Shown here: piece after piece, positions 16,012 to 23,379 of the stretch
Numbering within the stretch: the first letter of the stretch is position 1
Layout of the letters: each line of letters begins with the position of its first letter
NCBI GenBank assembly: GCA_905480285.1
Contig: CAJQPT010000196.1
Coordinates: 1-47,018, forward strand
DNA length: 47,018 bases
Direction: 5' to 3'
Source of the DNA: an uncultured bacterium
Lineage (GTDB): Bacteria; Planctomycetota; UBA1135; GCA-002686595
The notes under the pieces: model-generated
What the model saw: only the letters and a program-made list of their open reading frames with translations
Database searches by the model: none
Told to the model about the DNA's origin: nothing
Made by a program: the position numbers and the translations under genes

Positions 16012-17427
16012 ATGAATCGCACCCTCCTCCTCATCGCTGCCGCCGTTCTGCTGGGCGGCGGGCTCATCGCGGTGGCGCTTGATCCTGGAGCGCAGCGGCA
16101 CCAGGCCTCCGAGCCCCAGGTCAGCGCGACCGCTACGCCGGACCCTGAGCCCACCCCTGCGGCGCCAGCGGAGACCGACCTGGCCTCCGTGGCAACGGAT
16201 CGGGAATTCAGCCCGGTCACGGATCAGGGCCCGACTCGATCATGGGAAGTGGTGGTCCTCAACGAGGTCGGCCAACCCCTCCCCGAGGCCCAGATCCTCG
16301 CGACCCGGGTGGGCAGCGAGCTGGAGTCCACGGGCCGCGAGCGCTGGGAGGGCGTGGCCTCGGGGCCTTGGGACCTGAGGGTGGAGATGGAGGGCTTCCC
16401 GACCTGGCGGCGAGAGGTCATTCTCGAGTCCGGCAAGCGCGTCCGGACCGTCGCGAGGCTCGCCCAGGGCCTCCGGATCACAGGCGCCGTCCAGGACGAG
16501 TTCAATCAACCCGTGAACGGCTTGCCGGTCTACTTCCTGCCCAAGGGGGTGGGGCACCCCTCGTCCCGTGACTTCGTGCGGGATGGCTCGGATCCCCGCG
16601 CTCAGCCCCGATCGAGAAGCGGTGTGGTGAGCGCAGAGCTCTTGGCTGGTGGGCGGATCAAGGCGAACCTGCCCGAGGCTGGTGAGTGGCGAGTCTCGGT
16701 TGGCCGCCCCGGCGACGCCCGCTGGACAGAGTCGGTCGCCCAGGAGCTCACTCACGGGGGACAAGAGAAGGTCGACATCACGATCCCGTCCCTCGGGCAA
16801 GTGCGCCTGGAGTTCTCCCAGGAGGGCGAGGAGCGTCCCCGCCAGGTCAGCGTCCACGTCTTCGACCCCGAGCACGCGGCGGCGGTCCTGAGGACTCGTC
16901 AGCAGGGCGGCACGGATCAGCAGATCTATGAGGAGAAGAACCCGGGCATGGGCCGTTCCGGGGACGGACGGGCCACGGAAGAGGCACGGAAGCAGAGGCT
17001 GGCCAAGGAAGCCGAGATGGCTCGCTCGGGCGCCAAGGGCACAGTGAAGCCCATGAAGATGGAGATGAACAACTCCGTCAAGGAGGTGCGGGAGATGGCC
17101 GGCAAGGCACCGGGTCGCGCCCCGGCCTTTGAGCCGGGCTGGCGGATGATCAAGAGTGCGCGGCTCGATGCGAACGGGGTCGCCCAGCTGAAGGGCCTGC
17201 CCCTCGGGAAGCAGATGCGCTTCCTCTTCGTGCGCGGCAAGGAGCAGATCACCACGGCGAGCGGATTCCAGCTGCGCGACGCGGCCCCGCGGCTGGGTAT
17301 CCCCTCCCTTCCTCCGCTCGCGACGACCCCGCCCACTGGACCGGACAGCCGGGCCTCGGTCGCCCTTCAACTGTCCCCGGTGGAGACCGGCCCCAAGAGA
17401 GAGCTCGGGGCCCGCTGGAAGCTCTGA
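16012..17427 (+). CDS. Anchored surface-type protein with carboxypeptidase-regulatory-like domains
   Basis: A 471-residue protein with an N-terminal hydrophobic segment (about 4-23, TLLLIAAAVLLGGGLIAVAL) and a Pro/Thr/Ala-rich spacer, hence probably membrane-anchored and exported. Residues about 80-160 form a beta-sandwich module (WEVVVLNEVGQPLPEAQIL, PWDLRVEMEGFPTWRREV). A second module follows at 160-260 (ITGAVQDEFNQPVNGLPVYF). A Lys/Glu/Met-rich, probably helical and charged segment spans about 295-375 (EEARKQRLAKEAEMARS, KPMKMEMNNSVKEVREMAG) before a last beta module. No enzyme domain is seen. It resembles the six-repeat protein at 5.7-7.7 kb in overall plan and may serve in the same compartment; the function is unknown. 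Confidence 0.8.
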   Translation: MNRTLLLIAAAVLLGGGLIAVALDPGAQRHQASEPQVSATATPDPEPTPAAPAETDLASVATDREFSPVTDQGPTRSWEVVVLNEVGQPLPEAQILATRVGSELESTGRERWEGVASGPWDLRVEMEGFPTWRREVILESGKRVRTVARLAQGLRITGAVQDEFNQPVNGLPVYFLPKGVGHPSSRDFVRDGSDPRAQPRSRSGVVSAELLAGGRIKANLPEAGEWRVSVGRPGDARWTESVAQELTHGGQEKVDITIPSLGQVRLEFSQEGEERPRQVSVHVFDPEHAAAVLRTRQQGGTDQQIYEEKNPGMGRSGDGRATEEARKQRLAKEAEMARSGAKGTVKPMKMEMNNSVKEVREMAGKAPGRAPAFEPGWRMIKSARLDANGVAQLKGLPLGKQMRFLFVRGKEQITTASGFQLRDAAPRLGIPSLPPLATTPPTGPDSRASVALQLSPVETGPKRELGARWKL

Positions 17428-17456
17428 GACGCGCCCAGCCGCGGCTTGGACGGCGG

Positions 17457-17475
17457 CCTGTCGGCCAGAGACAGG
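17457..17475 (+). terminator. Small hairpin upstream of nth
   Basis: CCTGTC and GACAGG pair around a 7-nt loop, 30 nt after the preceding stop codon and followed by TCTTG. A six-bp stem is weak evidence for termination. Confidence 0.3.
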
Positions 17476-17512
17476 TCTTGCGGTATGGGAAACGGGCGAG
17501 CCTCCCAGGGGT

Positions 17513-17518
17513 TAGGCT
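17513..17518 (+). promoter_or_regulatory. -10-like box TAGGCT close to the nth start
   Basis: TAGGCT ends 6 nt before the ATG at 17525, consistent with a leaderless transcript for the nth operon. No -35 match at the usual distance. Confidence 0.4.
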
Positions 17519-17524
17519 GCCCGT

Positions 17525-18259
17525 ATGAAGCGCAGCGAGAAGGCGGAGCGGATCCTGCTCCAACTCGAGGAGTTGTATCCGGTCACCCCGATCCCGCTCG
17601 ATCACGAGGACCCCTTCACCCTGCTGATCGCCGTCCTCCTCTCGGCTCAGACCACGGACCTGAGGGTCAACCTCGTCACGCCGGGCCTCTTCAAGAAGGC
17701 GAGCACTCCGGAGGCCATGGCTCGCCTTGAGGTCGAGGACATCCTCGACTCCATCAAGACCTGCGGACTCGCCCCCACCAAGGCGAAGAACGTCCGCCGG
17801 TTGGCGGAAATCCTCGTGGAGCGCCACGGCGGAGAGGTCCCCGCTGATCTCGCTGCCCTCGAGGATCTCCCCGGCGTCGGACACAAGACCGCCAGCGTCG
17901 TCATGGCCCAGAGCTTCGGGATGCCGGCCTTCCCTGTGGACACCCACATCCACCGCCTCGCGGCGCGCTGGGGCCTCTCGAACGACACCTCCGTCGAGCG
18001 GACCGAGCGTGACCTGAAGGCGGTGTTCCCCGAGTCCACCTGGTCCAAGGTACACCTGCAGATCATCTTCTTCGGCCGCGAACATTGCCCGGCACGCTTC
18101 CACGACTTCGCGAGCTGCCCCATCTGCTCCTGGGCTTCGACGAAGAAGCGCGCGCTGGACGAGCGGCGCCGCGACGACGCCGCCCGGCGGCGCCCTGTGA
18201 AGGGCCCGGCGAAGGGGCCGGCGAGCGGCAAGAGCTCGCCGAGACAGCAGGCTGGCTGA
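17525..18259 (+). CDS. nth: Endonuclease III-type DNA glycosylase/AP lyase
   Basis: A 244-residue helix-hairpin-helix DNA glycosylase that removes oxidised pyrimidines in base-excision repair and cleaves the abasic site. Seen: LLSAQTTDLRVN at the N-terminal helical domain, the hairpin LPGVGHKTASVV with catalytic lysine K121, and the catalytic aspartate D139 in PVDTHIHRLA. The 4Fe-4S loop is atypical. Canonical enzymes have C-x6-C-x2-C-x5-C, but here only three cysteines are visible (C188, C198, C201, in HCPARFHDF and CPICSW) and no fourth follows. The C-terminal tail of about 40 residues is Lys/Arg/Pro-rich and may aid DNA binding. It is first in an operon with the zincin, cyaY and lysR genes; its TGA shares one base with the next ATG. 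Confidence 0.93.
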   Translation: MKRSEKAERILLQLEELYPVTPIPLDHEDPFTLLIAVLLSAQTTDLRVNLVTPGLFKKASTPEAMARLEVEDILDSIKTCGLAPTKAKNVRRLAEILVERHGGEVPADLAALEDLPGVGHKTASVVMAQSFGMPAFPVDTHIHRLAARWGLSNDTSVERTERDLKAVFPESTWSKVHLQIIFFGREHCPARFHDFASCPICSWASTKKRALDERRRDDAARRRPVKGPAKGPASGKSSPRQQAG

Positions 18260-19074
18260 TGATGATGATGAACGAATACGACGAACCGCCCCTGGATCCA
18301 GCACTGGAATCCGCCCTCGCCTCGCTGGAGGCTGGCGACCCCGAGCTGGCCCTCTCCCAGGCATCCCGCGCACCGGAGGGCGGCCTCCGCGCCCTGCTGG
18401 AGGTCCGCGCCTATCTGGACCTCGGCATGCTCGACCCCGCCTGCGAGCGCCTGGACGCCGCGAGAGCGATCCTGGGCGAGGACGACCTCGAGGTGGTCGA
18501 GCTCGATGGCGAGGTGGCCCTCGAACGCTGGGACCTGGCGGGCGCCGCCTCGGCCTTCGAGGCCATCGCCGCCGTCGAGCCAGACCCATGGATTCACGAG
18601 CGCCTCGCGCTGCTCGCGGACCACGCGGGCGACCACGATCGAGCCCACGCGCTCCTGGTCGAGGCCGCCGCGCTCGACGGTGATCGACCGGCCCCGGTGC
18701 GGGTCGCCGCGGCGACCTTCGACCGTATCGTCGAGGACGCGCTCGGCTCGCTGGCCGCCCCCTTCGCCGACCGCGTGCGCAGGGTCCGGGTGGTGCGAGA
18801 GCCGGTCCCCTTCCGGGAACTCGTCGACCCCCGCGACCCCTCCGCCACCCCCCCTGACATCCTCGGCCTCTTCGTCGGCCCCACGATCCACGACCTGGCC
18901 GAGGACTTCCCGGCCCAGCTGCCGCCCTCGATCTACCTGTTCCAGCGCAACCTGGAGCGCATGGCGCGCGACGAGGAGCACCTCACCGAGGAGATCCGTG
19001 TCACGCTCTTCCACGAGATCGGGCACCTCCTAGGATTGGACGAGGATGGGGTCGCCGAGCTCGGCCTCGCCTGA
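18259..19074 (+). CDS. Zincin-like metallopeptidase with helical N-terminal extension
   Basis: A 271-residue protein. The C-terminal 120 residues match the Zincin_1 family (PF06262). PFADRVRRVRVVREPVP and LGLFVGPTIHDL are followed by IYLFQRNLERMARDEEHL and the zinc helix HEIGHLLGLDED (H252, E253, H256, with D261 or a nearby residue as third ligand). Family members are usually only about 110-150 residues. Here a TPR-like helical region precedes it (about 10-150, with LESALASLEAGDPELALSQA and ALLEVRAYLDLGMLDPACERL). The start is within a run of four ATG codons (TGATGATGATGATG) that overlaps the nth stop, ideal for termination-reinitiation. The biochemical role of this family is not well established; proteolysis is inferred from the intact motif. 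Confidence 0.87.
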   Translation: MMMMNEYDEPPLDPALESALASLEAGDPELALSQASRAPEGGLRALLEVRAYLDLGMLDPACERLDAARAILGEDDLEVVELDGEVALERWDLAGAASAFEAIAAVEPDPWIHERLALLADHAGDHDRAHALLVEAAALDGDRPAPVRVAAATFDRIVEDALGSLAAPFADRVRRVRVVREPVPFRELVDPRDPSATPPDILGLFVGPTIHDLAEDFPAQLPPSIYLFQRNLERMARDEEHLTEEIRVTLFHEIGHLLGLDEDGVAELGLA

Positions 19075-19087
19075 CCCCCACACACAC

Positions 19088-19414
19088 ATGGATCGCCCCA
19101 CATTCTTGCGACTCGCAGACGACGTCATCCGGCGCGTCGAGGACTGGCTCGAGGACTTTGATCCCGACGAGGTCGACTTCTCCACAGCGGACGGTGTGCT
19201 GAAGATCCAATTCGAGGGCGGTCCCACCTACGTCCTCAACCGTCAGACCGCGACCAATGAGATGTGGTACGCGGCGGGCGTGCGCGCCTGGCACTACGTG
19301 CTCGACCCTGAGAGCCAGTCCTGGCTCTGCGACAAGGACGGGCACGAGCTGTTCTCCATGATCTCGAGCACGGTCGCGGATTACCTTGGCCGCGCCATCT
19401 CGACCCCTATCTGA
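19088..19414 (+). CDS. cyaY: Frataxin-like iron donor/regulator CyaY
   Basis: A 108-residue protein, the size of bacterial frataxin. The acidic first helix (RVEDWLEDFDPDEVDF) provides the iron-binding ridge. The beta-sheet carries VLKIQFEGGPTYVLNRQ, then EMWYAAGVRAWHY, W94-type SWLCDKDGHELF and a closing helix, as in CyaY. Frataxins bind iron and tune cysteine desulfurase activity during Fe-S assembly. It sits 13 nt after the zincin gene and 7 nt before lysR, so it is internal to the nth operon. The link with an Fe-S DNA glycosylase is suggestive. The cysteine desulfurase is encoded separately at 3.3 kb. The start ATG at 19088 gives the family-typical N-terminus; an upstream in-frame ATG at 19046 lies inside the previous gene. 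Confidence 0.87.
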   Translation: MDRPTFLRLADDVIRRVEDWLEDFDPDEVDFSTADGVLKIQFEGGPTYVLNRQTATNEMWYAAGVRAWHYVLDPESQSWLCDKDGHELFSMISSTVADYLGRAISTPI

Positions 19415-19421
19415 ACGGCAC

Positions 19422-20315
19422 ATGGCAAGCGATCCCCAGCACCTCGGCCTCCATCGACTGGAGGGATTCTTCTGGGTGGCTCGAACCGGCGGGTACGCGC
19501 GTGCCGCACGGGCCTTCCCGTACCCCATCACGCAGCCCGCCGTTCACCAGCAGGTGAAGAAGCTCGAGGATGAGCTGGCGGTGACGCTGTTCGAGCGTGT
19601 CGCCAAGGACCGTATGGCGCTCACTCCGGCAGGTCAGCGGCTCTTTGACTTCGTCCGCCCCTTCTTCGAGTCGCTGCCCTCCGTCATCCGCTCCGTGAGA
19701 GGAGGCGAGTTTGGCGGGACCCTCCGGGTGACCAGCTCCAGCCTGCTCCTGCGGCGGCTGATCCCCGCCTGGATCCAGCGGCTGCACGGCGACCACGCCT
19801 CGATTGACATTCACCTCGAGGAGACCGGCGATGACGCCATCGCCCTCCTCCGCCAGGGCACCGTGGACCTCGCGATCGACCACTTCTACGAGATCCCAGA
19901 TGACATCGCGACCATGAAGGTCGCGGCCCTCCAGGCCTTCGTCGTCCTCCCGCAGCAACACGCGCAGCCGGAAGATGAGCCCGTGGACTTCTCGGCCCTC
20001 TCGGACCTCCCATTCGTGGCCTACTCGCAGCCGCGCGCCCGGGAGCTCCAGTACATGGCCCTTGGCCAGCACGACCTCTCACCGAGGTCCACCCTCTCGG
20101 GGTCGAGCGCAGAGACCATCCTCGGCTTCGTCGCAGCTGGCCTCGGCTGGTCCATCCTCCCCTGGCTCTCCGACGACCAGCCAGGCACAGAGGCCGTCCA
20201 GTCCCGTCCTTTCCCCTCACCCAACGCGGAGCTCGAGATCGTTGCCGCGTGGCGCAAGGACTGCCCGGACAACCCGCTCCTCGACGCGATGCTTGAGGCA
20301 GCGCCCAAGGGCTGA
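19422..20315 (+). CDS. LysR-family transcriptional regulator
   Basis: A 297-residue regulator. The N-terminal winged helix-turn-helix (about 8-68) is clear: HRLEGFFWVARTGGYARAAR, ITQPAVHQQVKKLEDELAV, LFERVAKDRMALTPAGQRL. It is followed by the linker helix and a periplasmic-binding-like effector domain beginning GGTLRVTSSSLLLRRLIP. LysR proteins usually bind upstream of a divergent target and respond to a small molecule. Here the gene is the last in the nth-zincin-cyaY operon, 7 nt behind cyaY, with no divergent partner, so it may regulate its own operon or a distant target (inference). The ligand is unknown. It is convergent with the AsmA-like gene. Confidence 0.92.
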   Translation: MASDPQHLGLHRLEGFFWVARTGGYARAARAFPYPITQPAVHQQVKKLEDELAVTLFERVAKDRMALTPAGQRLFDFVRPFFESLPSVIRSVRGGEFGGTLRVTSSSLLLRRLIPAWIQRLHGDHASIDIHLEETGDDAIALLRQGTVDLAIDHFYEIPDDIATMKVAALQAFVVLPQQHAQPEDEPVDFSALSDLPFVAYSQPRARELQYMALGQHDLSPRSTLSGSSAETILGFVAAGLGWSILPWLSDDQPGTEAVQSRPFPSPNAELEIVAAWRKDCPDNPLLDAMLEAAPKG

Positions 20316-20402
20316 GCCCCACTTCGGGTGGCGACATTGCGCGCGAGGATCCGGCCGCCTCTCGCTGCAGCTTCAAGCTCCCCCTTGGCTCGACCAGGCG
20401 GA

Positions 20403-22724
20403 CTATTCGCCGCCGCGGATCGTCTCGATCAAGGGCGCGATGATGTCTCGATCCACCGCGAGGTCGAGCGCCGTGGCAGGCCCGGTGAGCGTCAACTGGG
20501 CGGGGAGGATCCCCAGATCCTGCGCTCCCACGAGCACGTTGGCAGGCACGACCGCCCTGACCGATAGCACCGCATCTCTCCGGTCGTAGATTCCGCTGAG
20601 ACGCACCGGTTCCACCTCATCTCCGAGCGGGATCTGCGCCTGGCGGTAGCGAACGATGCCCTGGTCCAACTCCATCTGAACCCGCTCCGGTCCCCACTCC
20701 ACCCAAGCCTCCTCCCCGACGGCGAAGTGAGTGCCGACCAGGCCCGGCTGCAGTCGAACCGACATGGCTCCGATCTCGATGTTCATCTGCCCGGCCTCCC
20801 TGAACTCCTTCGCCGCCAGATCGACCGAGTAGTTGGCGACCTCAATCCGGAGGCTCGACTTGCCGCCGGACGCGGGCCGCACGCTCGCGAACCAGGGCAG
20901 CAGGCGTTCGAGCAAGGCCGCACACATGGTCGCGTCGGCGCTGGCCTCGAGACTCGCGAACGGGAGAGAGAGGGTCGAGCCTTCGATGAAGCCGAAGAAC
21001 CGATTCCCCCCCCCCGCATTGATGTCGACCTTGACCTGTCCTCCGGCCCCTGAAGGCGCCAGACCGCCGATCGAAGGCAGGGCTAGGTCCTCGAGCCGGA
21101 TCCTCTCCAGGCGCTGTGGCAGGAGCGCCATGAGCTCCGCGGGCAGCGCTCGCTGCCACCCCAGCATCGCCAACGGCACGTCGAAGGCGGAGATCTCCAT
21201 CCGCCCCTTGGTCCGGGTTGAGGTGGGCCCGTCCGGGGGGCTGATGCTCCCCGGAATCTCCAGGAGCATGTTGGCGGACCGCGCCTGACCATCTCGCCAG
21301 GAGCTGGTGACTGTGGAGCCCGCCGCGCCGTCAAGGACGAAGCTCGTGAGGTAATGATCGAGGTCCAGGGACTGAGGCGAGTCCGATGGGACCCCGATGC
21401 GGACGCGGGCGGCCCTCGCGCCGCGGACGCGCGCATCCCCCTCGAGCTGCATCTCCGCCGCCGCAGCCAGCATCGCGGACCTGAAGTCAAGCAGGTCGCG
21501 CGGCTCGAAGGGGATCGAGAAGTTGCGGCTCGACACCTCCCAGTCGTGGGCCCCACCCAGCTCCTGAGCAGAGAAGCGCTCCGGGAGGAGCCCCCTGACG
21601 AGGCGGGCGAGGCCGCCGCTCTGCCTCTTGAGGAGGACCTCGAACGGGTCGCCCCCCGCCCGTGTCCCCGGGACCATTCGCCCATTCTCCCACTGGACGG
21701 CGAGCGAGAGCGCCATGCCGGCGCTGTCCACCTCGAAGCGCCCGACCGCCTCCTCCCCGTCAGGGCCGGGGCCGACGTCAACGGTGACCTCCGCGCCGCT
21801 CTCCAGCTCCTCCATCAAGGAGTCCACGACGTGCCCCTGATACCACGCCTGAACGCTGCGCGGCGCGGCGCGCTCAGCCCTGGGTCTCCGGGAGATCACG
21901 CCCAGCGAGCGGGCCACGTCGAGCGGGACACCGGCGGACGAGAGCTGAAGCTGCTCCAGCGTGACTCCACTGGTGTATACGAGGTCCCTGGAGACGCCGA
22001 GCGTCACCGCCGCGCTCACAGGCGCCGGCTCGCGGAGCCCCGGCCAGCTGACGAGCGCACGGTCCACGGTCAGCTTCGCCTCGCCAGGGCGACACTCGAT
22101 GCTCGCCTCGGCATCACGGAGACTCACGAGACCACGGCCCGAGGCGGTGTCGTCCACGGTCCAGTCCTTGACCGAGAGCTCCACCTTCAGGACCTGTCTC
22201 GAGGGGACCCCCTCGGTCCAGCGCGTCATGCCACGGAGCACGGTCTCCAGCATCGCCTGATCGCCGACCCGCATGATCCGCTGGAGGTCATCGATCCCCT
22301 CCCCGTCGACGCTCGAGCGGAGCGAGAGCACGTCCACTTGAAATCTCCACTCGGGGCCGCCCCGGCCCAGCAGGTCCAGGAGCGAGGGGATCTCTGCGCG
22401 CGCCTGCGCGACCTGTCGGCCGTCCGGCCCCACCACCGTCACGGACCGGATCGTCTGACGCTTGCTCCAGGAGAGGTCGACCCCGGAGATCTCCACCCTG
22501 CCATCCATGCCGCTGGCCAGGAACTCCTCGAAGGCGCGCGCACCCCACCCGGAGAGCAGGTGAGCGCCGAACAGCGCGATCGCCACGGCGGCGCCCGACA
22601 TGAACGCGAGGCACCCGCATCCGCTGGAGAGGAGGGTGCCGGTACAGCCGAACCGACGGGAGGTCGGCTCTGAGTCCGCCGTCGGGTCTTCGGAGCGGGG
22701 CTCTGGTGCGTTCAGGTTCGACAA
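20403..22724 (-). CDS. AsmA/TamB-like membrane-anchored protein
   Basis: About 773 residues if started at the TTG at 22724. The frame is open further upstream into yqgE, but no ATG or GTG precedes it in the intergenic part. The N-terminus is hydrophilic, then has a Cys/Gly-rich hydrophobic helix (about 27-55, GCGCLAFMSGAAVAIALFGA). It is followed by the strand pattern of AsmA-like proteins: GRVEISGVDLSWSKRQTIRS and VTVVGPDGRQVAQARAEIPSL. Long beta-rich stretches with RIRLEDLALPSIGGL and LDLAVDRDIIAPLIE complete it. Such proteins are thought to form lipid-conducting grooves between membranes; that role is inference here. A TATCCTCTCC stretch (22760-22751) may be its promoter. It follows yqgE by 76 bp on the same strand. 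Confidence 0.72.
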   Translation of the reverse strand: MSNLNAPEPRSEDPTADSEPTSRRFGCTGTLLSSGCGCLAFMSGAAVAIALFGAHLLSGWGARAFEEFLASGMDGRVEISGVDLSWSKRQTIRSVTVVGPDGRQVAQARAEIPSLLDLLGRGGPEWRFQVDVLSLRSSVDGEGIDDLQRIMRVGDQAMLETVLRGMTRWTEGVPSRQVLKVELSVKDWTVDDTASGRGLVSLRDAEASIECRPGEAKLTVDRALVSWPGLREPAPVSAAVTLGVSRDLVYTSGVTLEQLQLSSAGVPLDVARSLGVISRRPRAERAAPRSVQAWYQGHVVDSLMEELESGAEVTVDVGPGPDGEEAVGRFEVDSAGMALSLAVQWENGRMVPGTRAGGDPFEVLLKRQSGGLARLVRGLLPERFSAQELGGAHDWEVSSRNFSIPFEPRDLLDFRSAMLAAAAEMQLEGDARVRGARAARVRIGVPSDSPQSLDLDHYLTSFVLDGAAGSTVTSSWRDGQARSANMLLEIPGSISPPDGPTSTRTKGRMEISAFDVPLAMLGWQRALPAELMALLPQRLERIRLEDLALPSIGGLAPSGAGGQVKVDINAGGGNRFFGFIEGSTLSLPFASLEASADATMCAALLERLLPWFASVRPASGGKSSLRIEVANYSVDLAAKEFREAGQMNIEIGAMSVRLQPGLVGTHFAVGEEAWVEWGPERVQMELDQGIVRYRQAQIPLGDEVEPVRLSGIYDRRDAVLSVRAVVPANVLVGAQDLGILPAQLTLTGPATALDLAVDRDIIAPLIETIRGGE

Positions 22725-22754
22725 GGGGAGAGCGCCGGGAAGGGGCGCCCGGAG

Positions 22755-22760
22755 AGGATA
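22755..22760 (-). promoter_or_regulatory. Possible -10 box TATCCT for the AsmA-like gene
   Basis: TATCCTCTCC here is identical over ten bases to the stretch directly upstream of trmL. It lies 30 nt before the proposed TTG start. Confidence 0.3.
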
Positions 22761-22800
22761 ACTCCCGGGCCTCCGATCGCGTCCCCGGAGCAGCTCTCCA

Positions 22801-23379
22801 TCAGTTCCAGGTGGGGTCCGGCGGGACGTGAGCGAGCGACGCTCCCCCGCCACCGAGCCTGCGAATCGCTGCGCGCCAGACCTCCTCGGCCTGACCCTCC
22901 GCAAAGACCAGGTCCGCCGCCGTGGGCAGGGGGAGCCAGGACCCGGTGCTGATCTCCATATCAAGCTGCCCAGCCCCCCACCCTGCGTATCCCACGACGA
23001 AGCGCGCGTTGTCCTCCAGCGCCGCCGCTGCGCCGGCTCCCTGGACGAGTGACTCGAGGTCGGCGCCGATCCGGATCCCGTCTCCGACGTCGAGCCCGCC
23101 GGTCGACTCGGCGAGGCTGCCTGAGAACCGGTGGATCACCTGGAGCGTGTCGCGCGCGACGGGCCCGCCCTCGCGGACCCTGAGCTCGAGGGTCTGGAGG
23201 TCCGGGTGATCGGGGAAGAGGTCCCCGACCCGCGCCTCCGCCGTCCGGTTCACCACGAGCCCGAAGGCGCCTTCTTCGTTGTGCTGGCACATGAGCACGA
23301 CGGTGTGCATGAAGTTCGGGTCCAGCAGCTCCGGTGCGCTGAGGAGCATCGTTCCAGGTCCGGCGCGGAGCCCGCTCAC
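22801..23379 (-). CDS. yqgE: YqgE/AlgH family protein
   Basis: A 192-residue protein of the UPF0301/DUF179 family. The signatures are GTMLLSAPELLDPNFMHTVV, NEEGAFGLVVNR, REGGPVARDTLQVIHR, and near the C-terminus FVVGYAGWGAGQLDMEI. The family is widespread and small, its molecular function is unresolved; AlgH was named for a transcriptional effect on alginate in Pseudomonas. The ATG overlaps the stop of the upstream methyltransferase gene by 4 bp, so both are co-translated. In other bacteria yqgE is commonly beside yqgF, which is not seen here. Confidence 0.94.
   Translation of the reverse strand: MSGLRAGPGTMLLSAPELLDPNFMHTVVLMCQHNEEGAFGLVVNRTAEARVGDLFPDHPDLQTLELRVREGGPVARDTLQVIHRFSGSLAESTGGLDVGDGIRIGADLESLVQGAGAAAALEDNARFVVGYAGWGAGQLDMEISTGSWLPLPTAADLVFAEGQAEEVWRAAIRRLGGGGASLAHVPPDPTWN

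Noticed and set aside
22725-22964. Extension of the AsmA-like gene to an ATG at 22964
   Set aside because: It would overlap yqgE by over 160 bp and add a strongly basic leader before a plausible membrane-anchor start.
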